The notes below the pieces were generated by a model. The model was not told where the DNA came from, did no database searches, and saw only the letters and a list, made by a program, of their open reading frames with translations. This document shows, one piece after another, positions 1 to 9,124 of a stretch of DNA of 64,000 nt. The position numbers were made by a program, and so were the translations under genes. Origin of the DNA: Dysgonomonadaceae bacterium zrk40 (GTDB lineage: Bacteria; Bacteroidota; Bacteroidia; Bacteroidales; Dysgonomonadaceae); NCBI GenBank assembly GCA_016916535.1, contig CP070276.1:2790001-2854000 (forward strand), read 5' to 3'. How positions within the stretch are numbered: position 1 is the first letter of the stretch; each line of letters begins with the position of its first letter.

Positions 1-14
1 TATCCGAGTTCAAG

Positions 15-1475
15 ATGCCTTTTGAGGCAAAACTGGATGAGAATAACCGGTGGGTTGTTCTTTCAAAAATAGTTCCCTGGGAAGAGTTCGCCCGGCTTTA
101 CTACAAGAACTTCAAGAGCAACCGTGGTGCCCCCACCAAGGATGCCAGGCTTGTGCTGGGAGTGATCATCATCAAGCACATCATGAAGACGGACGATCGC
201 GGTGTGATAGAGATGATCCAGGAGAATCCCTACATGCAGTATTTTCTTGGACTCGAAGCTTTCACTTATGAACAGGTAATGACGCCCTCGCTGCTGGTTT
301 CCATCAGGAAACGCATTGATCTGGATGTCTTTGAATCATTGACAGACGATTTAATAAGAAAAGGGTTGAAGCTGAAAGCCGGGACAAAACAAGAAAAGGC
401 TGACACGGTTACGAAGGATGAAGAAGATGATAATGATGACGACCCTGATCCACATCCCGGGAACAAGGGGAAGCTTCAATTGGATGCAACGGTCTGTGAT
501 GCGGATATCAAGTATCCCACCGATCTGGATCTGCTGAACGAGAGTCGTCAAAAGGCCGAGGAGTTGATTGATGAGTTGTGTTTAAAACTGGGTATTAAAG
601 ATAAACCCCGTACATACAGAAGGGTTGCACGCAAGGATTTTTTGAATGTATCGAAGATGAAGAGAAAACCTGCCAACGTTTTAAGACAAGCGATACGCAA
701 GCAAATCAACTACCTGAAGCGGGATGTACGGACTATCAATGAGATGCTGGACACCATAAAGGATGAACCGGTTCCTTTTAACAGGCGGCAACTGAAATAT
801 TTTTTTGTTATCCAGCATCTGCTGGAACAACAGGAGAGCATGTACAAGAAGAAGAGCCATCAAGTAGAAGATCGCATCGTGAGCATTCATCAGCCGCATG
901 TACGTCCCATCGTGCGTGGCAAGGCCAAGGCCAAGACGGAGTTTGGCGCCAAGATCAACATCAGCCTGCTGGATGGATATGCCAGGGTGGATCATTTTGA
1001 CTGGGATGCCTTTAACGAGGGGCAGGATCTTCAGGCACAGGTCGAACGCTTTAGGGAACTGACAGGGAAATACCCGGAGCTGGTTCAGGTGGATAAGATT
1101 TATCTCACCCGGGAGAACAGACGGTTTTTGAAAGAGAAAAGAATCCGCTACACCGGGGAACCACTGGGACGAAAACCGGTAAAAGAGATCAAGAGCAGAT
1201 ACCAAAAACGTAAAGAGCGACGAGAGGCGGCGGAACGCAATCAGGTTGAAGGAAAGTTTGGTCAGGGCAAGCGTGGATATGGTTTAAATGATATCCGCGC
1301 CAGATTGGCCACGACATCAAACAGTTGGATAGGGGCTATCATTTTTGTGATGAACCTGATCAGGTACATGAGGGATATTCCCCTTCCTTATTTTGTCTCG
1401 TTTCTATCGAAACTGATGAAAGTGAGAAATATAAACATTTATCCAGTCAAGCCACAAATGAAATTGTGTGCCTGA
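15..1475 (+). CDS. IS5/IS1182-like transposase
   Basis: A 486-residue DDE transposase of the IS5/IS1182 type. An N-terminal DUF772-like region (about residues 25-115) is followed by a charged acidic linker (about 135-150) and a DDE catalytic core. Candidate catalytic residues are the Asp of LDATVCDADIKYPTD (about residue 158), the Asp of VQVDKIYLT (about 360) and the Glu of NQVEGKFGQG (about 417). The middle (200-300) is a basic insertion common in this group. The start lies only 15 bases into the window, so the left inverted repeat is not visible, and I could not pair one on the right, although the sequence after the stop (near 1483-1500) is a plausible element end. It sits directly upstream of the arsenic cluster, which fits transfer or rearrangement there. 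The exact IS family is uncertain. Confidence 0.85.
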   Translation: MPFEAKLDENNRWVVLSKIVPWEEFARLYYKNFKSNRGAPTKDARLVLGVIIIKHIMKTDDRGVIEMIQENPYMQYFLGLEAFTYEQVMTPSLLVSIRKRIDLDVFESLTDDLIRKGLKLKAGTKQEKADTVTKDEEDDNDDDPDPHPGNKGKLQLDATVCDADIKYPTDLDLLNESRQKAEELIDELCLKLGIKDKPRTYRRVARKDFLNVSKMKRKPANVLRQAIRKQINYLKRDVRTINEMLDTIKDEPVPFNRRQLKYFFVIQHLLEQQESMYKKKSHQVEDRIVSIHQPHVRPIVRGKAKAKTEFGAKINISLLDGYARVDHFDWDAFNEGQDLQAQVERFRELTGKYPELVQVDKIYLTRENRRFLKEKRIRYTGEPLGRKPVKEIKSRYQKRKERREAAERNQVEGKFGQGKRGYGLNDIRARLATTSNSWIGAIIFVMNLIRYMRDIPLPYFVSFLSKLMKVRNINIYPVKPQMKLCA

Positions 1476-1534
1476 TTAGGATTTAATAAGCAGACCCTAT
1501 ATAACTTGCAGTTGTGTTCTTAAAACAGATATCA

Positions 1535-2878
1535 ATGGAATCAAAAAAAGAGTTGAAATACCTGGTCTGGATGGTCCTTATCTTCGGGGTGATCTTCTTT
1601 CTGCCCATCGGCAATGAGCGCTTCATGACCGCCATTGACGCCACGCTCGACCTCTCCAAGTGGTACGCGCAGGAGCATGTGCTCCTCTGCCTGCTGCCTG
1701 CATTCTTCATTGCAGGGGTGATTGCGGTATTTATCAGCCAGGGGTCGGTGATCCGCTACTTCGGGGCGAACGCGAAGAAGTGGCTTTCCTATACAGTGGC
1801 CTCCGTTTCCGGAGCTATCCTGGCAGTCTGCTCCTGTACCATCCTCCCTCTCTTCACCAGTATCTACAAGCGGGGAGCAGGATTGGGACCGGCAGTAGCG
1901 TTCCTCTACTCGGGACCGGCCGTCAGCATCCTCTCCATCATCCTCACCTGGAGCATTCTCGGCACGGAGATGGGCATCGCCCGCATGGTCGGAGCCATCC
2001 TTTTCTCGGTAGTCATTGGCCTGACCATGGCCTTTATCTACCGCAAGGAGGAGAAGGCAAAGCAGGAGGAGCAGATGAACTTCGAGGCCCCACCGGCCAA
2101 AAGGCCGATGTCGCAGACCATGTTCCACTTCTTCACGCTGGTGCTGATCCTGGTGGCTGCCAACTGGGGTGCACCTGCCTCGGGTGACCAATCGAGCGTC
2201 TGGTTTCATCTCTACACTTATAAATGGTATATCACCGGCTTCCTAGGGCTGATGCTGGCCTACTCGCTGATAAAGGTATTAAAGATAAAGTGGCAATGGG
2301 TATTGCTGGGTGTGGTTGCGACAGCGCTGTCGGCATTCCTTGCCAGTGAGTTCATTTCCAATCCCAGGATGGTGCCACTGGTACCCATGGTGGTGGGCAT
2401 CGCTGCTCTCTCGCTTGTGACCCTCTTCGACCGGAACGATGAGGAGAACAGGGAGTGGACCCTCTCGGCCTGGGGTTTTGCCAAGCAGATCATGCCGCTG
2501 CTGGCCATCGGCGTGGTGACTGCCGGTTTCCTGCTGGGATCGACGCACGACAACGTGGCCATCCCCGGTGTGGTACCCAACGAGTGGATCGAGTGGGCAG
2601 TAGGTGGCAATTCGCTATTCTCCAATTTCTTCGCCAGTTTCACCGGGGCATTTATGTATTTTGCCACGCTCACCGAGGTGCCGATCATCCAGGGACTGCT
2701 GGCCAGCGGCATGGGCAAAGGTCCTGCACTGGCGCTGCTGCTTGCCGGTCCCTCGCTCTCACTGCCCAACATGCTGGTGATCCGCGGGGTGATGGGTACG
2801 AAGAAGACTCTCGTTTATGTGGTGCTGGTGATGATCATGGCCACTTTCACCGGGCTGGTCTATGGCACCTTCTTTTAA
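1535..2878 (+). CDS. ArsP-like permease (PF03773 / DUF318 family)
   Basis: Polytopic inner-membrane permease of about 448 residues with roughly ten hydrophobic segments. The family hallmark CSCTILPLF sits around residue 95 of the protein and is followed by a glycine-rich GPAVAFLYSGPAVSI segment; a second similar half near the C-terminus contains LLLAGPSLSLPNML. ArsP members export organoarsenicals, while relatives are implicated in metal efflux. Placement just before arsC and arsM favours an arsenic role, especially export of the methylated product of ArsM. A GTG at 1514 would add seven residues, but ATG at 1535 (MESKKELKY) is preferred. It is first in a same-strand series of arsenic genes with no ArsR-type repressor in view. 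Confidence 0.8.
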   Translation: MESKKELKYLVWMVLIFGVIFFLPIGNERFMTAIDATLDLSKWYAQEHVLLCLLPAFFIAGVIAVFISQGSVIRYFGANAKKWLSYTVASVSGAILAVCSCTILPLFTSIYKRGAGLGPAVAFLYSGPAVSILSIILTWSILGTEMGIARMVGAILFSVVIGLTMAFIYRKEEKAKQEEQMNFEAPPAKRPMSQTMFHFFTLVLILVAANWGAPASGDQSSVWFHLYTYKWYITGFLGLMLAYSLIKVLKIKWQWVLLGVVATALSAFLASEFISNPRMVPLVPMVVGIAALSLVTLFDRNDEENREWTLSAWGFAKQIMPLLAIGVVTAGFLLGSTHDNVAIPGVVPNEWIEWAVGGNSLFSNFFASFTGAFMYFATLTEVPIIQGLLASGMGKGPALALLLAGPSLSLPNMLVIRGVMGTKKTLVYVVLVMIMATFTGLVYGTFF

Positions 2879-2944
2879 AAAACGTCTGCAACACGTTTCA
2901 GTTGCAACACATTACATTTAAAAAACCTATTAATCCAGAATAAG

Positions 2945-3370
2945 ATGAAGATACTGATTTTATGCACCGGCAACAGTTGCCGCAGCCAGATGGCACATGG
3001 TTTTCTGCAGCATTTTGATGAGAAGTTGACAGTACGTTCGGCAGGAACCGAACCTGCCAGGCAGGTGAATCAAACTGCCGTGAAAGTAATGAAAGAGGCA
3101 GGGATTGATATAAGTCATCATATCCCCAAAATGGCAGACCTTTACATCAATGAGGAATGGGACTATGTGATTACGGTATGCGACCATGCCAACGAAACAT
3201 GTCCTCTATTTATGGGTAAGGTGAAACACCGGTTACACATGGGTTACGAGGATCCATCCCATGCAAAAGGATCAGATGAGTTTATTCTAAGTGAATTTTA
3301 CAGGATTCGCGATCAGATTAAGCATGATTTTTATCTGCTGTATGTTGAACAATTAAAACCTCTGTTGTGA
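2945..3370 (+). CDS. arsC: Arsenate reductase, low-molecular-weight phosphatase type
   Basis: Cytoplasmic arsenate reductase of the LMW protein-tyrosine-phosphatase fold (141 residues, normal family length). The P-loop is CTGNSCRSQ at residues 7-15, with the nucleophilic Cys7 and the C-x5-R anion-binding loop. CDHANETCP around residues 79-87 supplies the further cysteines used in the disulfide relay of the thioredoxin-coupled class. It reduces arsenate to arsenite, the substrate of the ArsM and Acr3 encoded next. Its stop overlaps the GTG start of arsM (GTGA), so the two are probably translationally coupled. An alternative is a plain LMW phosphatase, but the context and extra cysteines favour ArsC. 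Confidence 0.92.
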   Translation: MKILILCTGNSCRSQMAHGFLQHFDEKLTVRSAGTEPARQVNQTAVKVMKEAGIDISHHIPKMADLYINEEWDYVITVCDHANETCPLFMGKVKHRLHMGYEDPSHAKGSDEFILSEFYRIRDQIKHDFYLLYVEQLKPLL

Positions 3371-4179
3371 AGTGTGAGAAAGAGAATATTAGAGAGTTGG
3401 TAAAAAAGAAATATGGAGCGATTGCCAATCGAGATATTCAAATGGCCCCATTATCCTGTTGTGGATCCTCTGGGTGTTGTAGCGGATTGGAGTTCAGTAT
3501 GATTGGTGACGAATATCAAAATGTGGAAGGTTACAATCCGGATGCCGATTTAGGTTTGGGCTGTGGTATCCCTACACAATTTGCAGGCATAAAGAAAGGA
3601 GACCATCTGCTTGACCTTGGAAGCGGTGCCGGGAATGATTGTTTTGTTGCTCGAGCCATTGTTGGTGATACCGGCAAGGTAACCGGACTTGATTTCTCAG
3701 ACGCCATGGTTCACAGAGCAGTTGAGAATGCCCAAAAGCTCGGATATTCGAACATTGTGTTTGTAAAAGGCGATATTGAAGAGATGCCTTTTCCCGATAG
3801 TACTTTTGATGTAATCGTCTCCAATTGTGTGTTGAACCTTGTTCCCGACAAAAAAAATGCCTTTGCTGAAATGATGAGGGTTTTAAAACCTTCGGGACAT
3901 TTCTGTGTTTCCGATGTGGTGCTGAATGGCAATTTACCGGAAGAATTGAAGAGTGACGCAGAGATGTATGCAGGCTGCGTTTCAGGTGCTATAGAGATAA
4001 GTGAATATCTCAATATAATAGAATTGCAGGGATTTATAAATATCACCGTTCACAAACAAAAAGAAATCCGTATTCCTGATGAGATAATGGGTAAGTATCT
4101 ATCCGTTGCAGAGAGTATCCGTTTTAAAGAAAGTGATACCGGTATCTTCAGCATAACGGTATCGGGTTATAAAAATTAA
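3367..4179 (+). CDS. arsM: Arsenite S-adenosylmethionine methyltransferase
   Basis: Class I SAM methyltransferase of 270 residues. Motif I is LLDLGSGAGND (about residues 77-87), followed by the acidic post-I segment VTGLDFSDAM and motif II/III around FDVIVSNCVLNLV. Cysteines that bind trivalent arsenic in ArsM enzymes are visible: the N-terminal CCGSSGCC cluster (about 31-38), GLGCG (about 63), SNCVLN (about 150) and AGCVSGA (about 202). It methylates arsenite to mono- and dimethyl species in the cytoplasm. The GTG start overlaps the arsC stop by four bases, indicating coupling. The next gene, a frameshifted Acr3, begins 14 bases after its stop. Confidence 0.93.
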   Translation: MKCEKENIRELVKKKYGAIANRDIQMAPLSCCGSSGCCSGLEFSMIGDEYQNVEGYNPDADLGLGCGIPTQFAGIKKGDHLLDLGSGAGNDCFVARAIVGDTGKVTGLDFSDAMVHRAVENAQKLGYSNIVFVKGDIEEMPFPDSTFDVIVSNCVLNLVPDKKNAFAEMMRVLKPSGHFCVSDVVLNGNLPEELKSDAEMYAGCVSGAIEISEYLNIIELQGFINITVHKQKEIRIPDEIMGKYLSVAESIRFKESDTGIFSITVSGYKN

Positions 4180-4193
4180 TTATTAAATACAAT

Positions 4194-5242
4194 ATGAAGA
4201 AAAATCAAGGTATCAGCTTTTTTGAAAGAACGCTCACACTCTGGGTGGCTGTCTGTATTGTGGCGGGCATCCTGATCGGTCAATATATCCCATCCGTTCC
4301 GGCAATGTTCATCGGTTCGAATACGCCAATGTCTCCATCCCGGTTGCCATCCTGATCTGGCTGATGATCTTCCCGATGATGCTGAAGGTCGATTTCAAAA
4401 GCGTGAAGAACGTGGGCCGCAAACCGAAAGGTATCCTGATTACAGGGGTGACCAACTGGCTGATCAAACCGTTTACCATGTTTGGCATCGCCTGGCTTTT
4501 CTTTTTCGTGCTGTTCAAGTCGCTTATCCCCGCTGAACTGGCCGACCAATACCTGGCCGGTGCGGTGCTGCTGGGTGCCGCACCCTGTACCGCAATGGTG
4601 TTTGTATGGAGTCATCTCACTAAGGGAGATGCAGCCTACACGCTGGTACAGGTGGCGTTGAACGACCTCATAATTCTGGTCGCTTTCGTGCCGATTGTGG
4701 GGCTGCTGCTCGGCATCGGCGGGATTGCCATCCCCTGGGATACGCTTTTTCTCTCGGTGGTTCTCTTCGTGGTGGTACCGCTGCTGGCCGGCATACTCAC
4801 CCGCATCTACGTGGTAAAAAGGCGGGGTATCGACTACTTCAACAATGTCTTTATCAAGAAATTCAACAACATCACCGTGGGGGGATTGTTGCTCACGCTG
4901 ATCATCCTCTTCTCCTTCCAGGGTGACACCATACTGCAGAATCCGCTCCATATCCTGCTGATCGCCATCCCACTGGTTATACAGACAGTGCTGATCTTCT
5001 TCATTGCCTATGGATGGGCCAAGGCGTGGAGGCTGCCACACGACGTGGCTGCCCCTGCCGGTATGATCGGTGCCAGCAATTTCTTCGAGCTGGCGGTGGC
5101 AGTAGCCATCTCACTTTTCGGCCTGGAGTCGGGTGCTGCGCTGGCCACCACGGTGGGTGTGCTGGTGGAGGTGCCGGTGATGCTGATGCTGGTGCGTATC
5201 GCCAACAACACGAGGAGGTGGTTTCCCCGACCGTCAGCGTGA
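4194..5242 (+). pseudogene. acr3: Acr3-type arsenite efflux pump, frameshifted
   Basis: Arsenite/H+ antiporter of the Acr3 (BASS) family, split by a frameshift. From ATG 4194 the frame reads [20 protein letters not shown], a typical Acr3 start, but runs to a stop (TGA) at about 4353. The frame ending at 5242 takes over from about 4313 with [18 protein letters not shown], exactly where Acr3 should continue, so a single base appears lost (or two gained) near 4310-4313. The downstream part keeps the essential cysteine region [12 protein letters not shown] and the conserved glutamate in [14 protein letters not shown]. Either the pump is inactive in this strain or the assembly carries a one-base error. 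An internal ATG at 4364 would give a protein missing the first two membrane segments. Confidence 0.85.
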
Positions 5243-5294
5243 ACCGGATCACGCTTTTCACTGTTGAATGAAGTGTAAATAAAAATTGAGAGAG

Positions 5295-6545
5295 ATGAGA
5301 AAAAAGAATGAATTGCTGCGTGCACTTACGCTGAAAGATGCGGTGGGCGTTGGACTGGGTGCGATCATCGGTGCCGGCATCTTCGTGGTAACAGGTGTCG
5401 CTGCGGGCGTCTCAGGTCCTGCCTTTATCGTGGGACTGATTATCGCGGGCGTCATCGCCTCCTTCAACGGGTTGAGCTCTGCACAGCTGGCGGCGGTCTA
5501 TCCCCACTCGGGGGGTACCTACGAGTATGGTTACCAGCTGCTGTCGCCCTCCTTCGGCATTTCTGCCGGTTGGATGTTCCTGATCAGCAAGCTCTCTGCC
5601 GCAGGTGTGGTGGCCATCGGCTTTGGCAGCTATTTTCACCAACTGCTGCCGATAGCTTCTCCTATGGTCATCTCAGTGGTGGCGGTGATCCTCCTGACGG
5701 TGGTCAACCTCTTCGGCATCAAAAAAGCAGGAGTGCTGAACCTGGTGATTGTGACCTTCACCCTGCTTTCCTTACTCTATCTTATCTTCAGTGGGATCCC
5801 TGCAGTGGAGAAGCGCAACTTCACCCCCTTCGCCCCCTTTGGTATTTCCGGCATCGCTGAAGCTGCCGCACTGCTTTTCTTCGCCTTCACCGGTTATGCA
5901 CGCATCGCCACCCTGGCGGAGGAAGTGCACCGTCCGGAGAAGACCATCCCAACTGCAGTGATCATCACCATCCTCTCCGCCATCCTGCTCTATGCGGCCG
6001 TATCTGTCGTGGCCATCGGCGTTGTGGGAGCTGAACAGATTGCAGCCAGCACCTCGCCTCTGCAGGTGGTGGCTAACGCGTTGACCACCCCAGCGGTAAG
6101 CAGCGTGGTGACCATTGGTGCCTCGACCGCCATGCTGGGGGTGTTGCTGAGTCAGATACTGGGCATCAGCCGCATGATGCTGGCCATGGGCAGACGGAAC
6201 GACCTGCCTCCCTTTTTTCAGAAGATTCACGGCCGCTACAAGGTGCCCCACCTGGGGATTCTCTTCACCGGTCTGCTCATTCTACTACTCACACTGACCG
6301 GCTCCTTCGAATTCATCGTGCGGGCGGCATCCTTCACCATCTTGCTCTATTACAGTATCACCAACATCTCCGCGTTGCGGCAACCGCGTACCGAACAACG
6401 TTACGGGAGGGTGATTCCCCTCCTTGGACTGATCGGCTGTTTGGTGATGTCGGTCTCTTTGCCGCTGAACGTGATCCTGGTGGGTGTCGGGCTGCTGATT
6501 ACAGGTTTTCTGCTCCGGTTCCTGTTTCACCGGATCTGGAGATAA
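5295..6545 (+). CDS. APC-family amino-acid permease
   Basis: Inner-membrane transporter of the amino acid-polyamine-organocation superfamily, about 416 residues with some twelve hydrophobic segments. The first membrane helix carries the substrate-binding GAIIGAGIFVVTG motif (about residues 21-33), and helix 6 carries the LLFFAFTGYARIATLAEEV segment typical of the family. I prefer ATG 5295 over an in-frame TTG at 5286; a purine-rich GAGAG lies just upstream. The substrate cannot be read from sequence. It follows acr3 by 52 bases on the same strand and may be cotranscribed, but no member of the arsenic pathway requires it. It converges with the next gene, with three bases between the stops. Confidence 0.85.
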   Translation: MRKKNELLRALTLKDAVGVGLGAIIGAGIFVVTGVAAGVSGPAFIVGLIIAGVIASFNGLSSAQLAAVYPHSGGTYEYGYQLLSPSFGISAGWMFLISKLSAAGVVAIGFGSYFHQLLPIASPMVISVVAVILLTVVNLFGIKKAGVLNLVIVTFTLLSLLYLIFSGIPAVEKRNFTPFAPFGISGIAEAAALLFFAFTGYARIATLAEEVHRPEKTIPTAVIITILSAILLYAAVSVVAIGVVGAEQIAASTSPLQVVANALTTPAVSSVVTIGASTAMLGVLLSQILGISRMMLAMGRRNDLPPFFQKIHGRYKVPHLGILFTGLLILLLTLTGSFEFIVRAASFTILLYYSITNISALRQPRTEQRYGRVIPLLGLIGCLVMSVSLPLNVILVGVGLLITGFLLRFLFHRIWR

Positions 6546-6548
6546 CCT

Positions 6549-7577
6549 CTATTGTACCTGCGAATAGAAGCTTACGAACCATCGGTAAAAATGTGCCAGT
6601 CCGGTCTGGATGGGTGTGGAGGGTTGGTAATTGAAATTTTCCCGCAGCAGGGTAGTATCGGCAAAGGTTGCAACAACATCACCCGGTTGCATCCCGGTCA
6701 TTTTTACATTTGCTTTACTGCCGGTGATTTGTTCGATTGCAGTCAGAAAATCGAGAATTTTCACGGGTGATGAGCAACCCATATTGTAAATTACATGCGG
6801 AGGGTCACACGATGGCGAAGCAGGGAGGAGCTGCAGGAGTCCCTCCACCACATCACCAATATAGGTGAAATCGCGCTCCATCTCTCCATGGTTGAACAGC
6901 CGGATGGGTTCACCTTTCAGCACAGCAGACATGAAAAGAGATGGAGCCATATCAGGTCTACCCCAGGGTCCATAGACCGTGAAAAAGCGGATGCCGGTGC
7001 TGGGAATACGATAGAGGTGTGCGTAGGTATAGGCCATCAGCTCATTGGCTTTCTTGGTAGCCGCGTAGAGGCTCACCGGATGGTCCGTCGGGTCTGTTTC
7101 CCTGTAGGGTATCTGCTTGTTCGCACCGTATACACTGCTGGAGCTGGCATATAGCAAGTGTTCGACGGGATGGCGGCGGCATGCTTCCAGCAGGTTGATG
7201 AATCCGGAGATGTTGGCATCGATATAGGCGTAGGGATTTTCCAGTGAGTACCTAACGCCGGCCTGCGCAGCCAGGTGAATCACATGTGTGAACCGCTCCT
7301 GGTGAAAGAGAGTCAACAGCCTCTCTCGGTCGTTCAGATCCATTTTTACAAAGCTATAGGAGGGGTATAGGTTGCTTTGCACTGCCTTGCCGGCAGTGAT
7401 TTCTTCTTCGGTTATCCCTGTTTGGTGCAGCCGTGCATACTTCAACCGCACGTCATAATAGCTGTTGATGAGATCGACACCCACCACAAGATAGCCCTGC
7501 TGTGACAAGGCCCGTACCAGGTGAAAGCCGATGAATCCAGCAGCTCCTGTGACCAATATTTTCATATCTTTCATCAT
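6549..7577 (-). CDS. NAD-dependent sugar-nucleotide epimerase (UDP-glucuronate 4-epimerase-like)
   Basis: Extended short-chain dehydrogenase of 342 residues. The Rossmann motif is VTGAAGFIGFHL (about residues 9-20), the catalytic serine lies in ASSSSVYG (about 144-151), and the YxxxK pair is in LYAATKKANE (about 171-180). The segment DLINSYYDVRLKYARL after the second strand resembles UDP-glucuronate 4-epimerases (LpsL/Cap1J type) more than GalE. Its product would be a UDP-galacturonate-like donor for envelope glycans. It is last in a four-gene operon; its ATG overlaps the stop of the upstream ArnT-like gene (ATGA). The substrate assignment is an inference from subfamily resemblance. Confidence 0.82.
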   Translation of the reverse strand: MMKDMKILVTGAAGFIGFHLVRALSQQGYLVVGVDLINSYYDVRLKYARLHQTGITEEEITAGKAVQSNLYPSYSFVKMDLNDRERLLTLFHQERFTHVIHLAAQAGVRYSLENPYAYIDANISGFINLLEACRRHPVEHLLYASSSSVYGANKQIPYRETDPTDHPVSLYAATKKANELMAYTYAHLYRIPSTGIRFFTVYGPWGRPDMAPSLFMSAVLKGEPIRLFNHGEMERDFTYIGDVVEGLLQLLPASPSCDPPHVIYNMGCSSPVKILDFLTAIEQITGSKANVKMTGMQPGDVVATFADTTLLRENFNYQPSTPIQTGLAHFYRWFVSFYSQVQ

Positions 7578-9124
7578 TGAAAAAGTACAATTGTGTAATC
7601 ACCGATCTGGTACTGTGCATTGTTTTGAACAGCCATCCGGATTTCGTTGTCGCGATCTATCACTTTGGTTCGCAACAGTAAGAGCTTCTTCTCGACTGAT
7701 GGTTCTATAATATCATCTTTCTCCACCTTGACGATATCTTTTCCTAGGTAGACATCCATATTCTCCGCGCGGGAAATACGGTAGACCCAGTATTCATTCA
7801 TCCCCTGTTTCTCGTAAATATCATTGGCTTTCTCACACAGTGCCTTCCAACCGAGATAGGGGTTTAGCTTTGGCATTGACCAGCCTGCAACAAAAAGGGC
7901 AAGCAGGATACCCAGCGACATGCTCCTGATGGCTGTGACAACGCTGCTTCTTTTATAGAGTTGGTAGATGGTCACCACTCCCGAGAGCGAAAGGATTACT
8001 GCAGCGGCATATATGAGCGGTATTCCGAGGTACCGCATCTCATCGGAGCGAGAAAGCACGATGAGCACCGGCAGCGAGAGAATCAGTATGATGGCCGGTA
8101 TGGCCAGGGAAAGGTTGATCCACCGGTTGCCGCTGCGAAACTTCGGAAGCAACATGATTGTGAGGCCAATCAGAAACGGGATCAACGGCAGGGAGTAGAT
8201 AGCCAGTTTGGCACTGATGAGCGACAACAGCACCAGTGAGGAGAGCACGATAACGGCAAAGAACTGTTCCAGTTCGCTCCTGATTTTCCTTTGAACAAGC
8301 GAGGCGGCTACAATTCCAATGGAGAGGAGCGACCAGGGAGCCACCGCGTACCAGCTGGTGATGGCATAGTAATAGAAAGGTTCCTTATGATGGAAAGAAT
8401 TGATTCCGCGTCCCACCGTCTGCCGAAAGAGCAGGTTGTGGATGTACTCCCTTCCCCCTTCCAGGTAGACCCCTGTAAACCATATCAGGCATCCAGTGAG
8501 AAGAATCGCCAGGCTTTTCCATCCCCAGTAACGGGGTAAATCGGACAACTTCTTCTTGTATGCAAGGAAGACCAGGGTGGAGACCAAGGGTATCAGGATC
8601 CCCAGCGGCCCCTTGGAGAATAGAGCCAGAAAGATATAGAGGGGAAAGAGCAGGCTGTTGCGTTTCAGTTTTTCTTCCTGGTACATCTGGTAGAAGGTGT
8701 AGAGCGACAGTACGATGAACATGTTCATCAGCATATCCATCCGGACGATGACTCCCACACCGACAAAGAGTCCCGTGGTCATCAGCATCATCGAGGTGGT
8801 GGTTTCGTCTGTATCCTGCTGGCGTCGCATCCAGCTGGTCATGGTGGCGATGATGACTATTGCGGGGATGATAGAGAGTAGGGCGTAGTACCACATCCGG
8901 TGTGCACCCAGGAGTTGTTTCCCTACCATCATCAGCCAGAAATGAAGGGGTGGCTTATCTGCATAGATCTCACCCTGGTTGGTGAAGGTGAAGATGTTGC
9001 CATTTTGGAGTGCCTCATCTACGATGTTCAGGTAGCGTAACTCGTTGGAAGGGGTGAAGTCGCGCAACAGCAAGATGGGTAGTAAGGCGACGAGCCAGAC
9101 CAGAAAGAGGTGCGATTTCTTCAT
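7574..9124 (-). CDS. ArnT-like (GT83/PMT-type) membrane glycosyltransferase
   Basis: Integral membrane glycosyltransferase of 516 residues with about a dozen hydrophobic segments. The first periplasmic loop has the family acidic pattern (DFTPSNELRY, about residues 27-36) and the downstream ADKPPLHFWLMM motif (about 57-68), equivalent to the KPPL motif of ArnT and related mannosyltransferases. Such enzymes use undecaprenyl-phosphate sugars and act on lipid A or proteins on the periplasmic side. A soluble C-terminal domain follows residue 420. The gene sits between a LAB_N protein and an epimerase, overlapping both by ATGA, which argues for one pathway that makes, lipid-links and transfers a sugar. 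The acceptor is unknown. Confidence 0.82.
   Translation of the reverse strand: MKKSHLFLVWLVALLPILLLRDFTPSNELRYLNIVDEALQNGNIFTFTNQGEIYADKPPLHFWLMMVGKQLLGAHRMWYYALLSIIPAIVIIATMTSWMRRQQDTDETTTSMMLMTTGLFVGVGVIVRMDMLMNMFIVLSLYTFYQMYQEEKLKRNSLLFPLYIFLALFSKGPLGILIPLVSTLVFLAYKKKLSDLPRYWGWKSLAILLTGCLIWFTGVYLEGGREYIHNLLFRQTVGRGINSFHHKEPFYYYAITSWYAVAPWSLLSIGIVAASLVQRKIRSELEQFFAVIVLSSLVLLSLISAKLAIYSLPLIPFLIGLTIMLLPKFRSGNRWINLSLAIPAIILILSLPVLIVLSRSDEMRYLGIPLIYAAAVILSLSGVVTIYQLYKRSSVVTAIRSMSLGILLALFVAGWSMPKLNPYLGWKALCEKANDIYEKQGMNEYWVYRISRAENMDVYLGKDIVKVEKDDIIEPSVEKKLLLLRTKVIDRDNEIRMAVQNNAQYQIGDYTIVLFQ

Noticed and set aside
1541-2209. A 222-residue minus-strand open frame over the ArsP-like permease
   Set aside because: Charged, repetitive composition (HLLLLLCLLLL, EEV, DH) and complete overlap with a real membrane protein; a shadow.
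4280-5041. A long minus-strand open frame over the acr3 gene
   Set aside because: It is antisense to clear Acr3 coding sequence and has low-complexity composition (many His, Gln, Glu) typical of a shadow frame.
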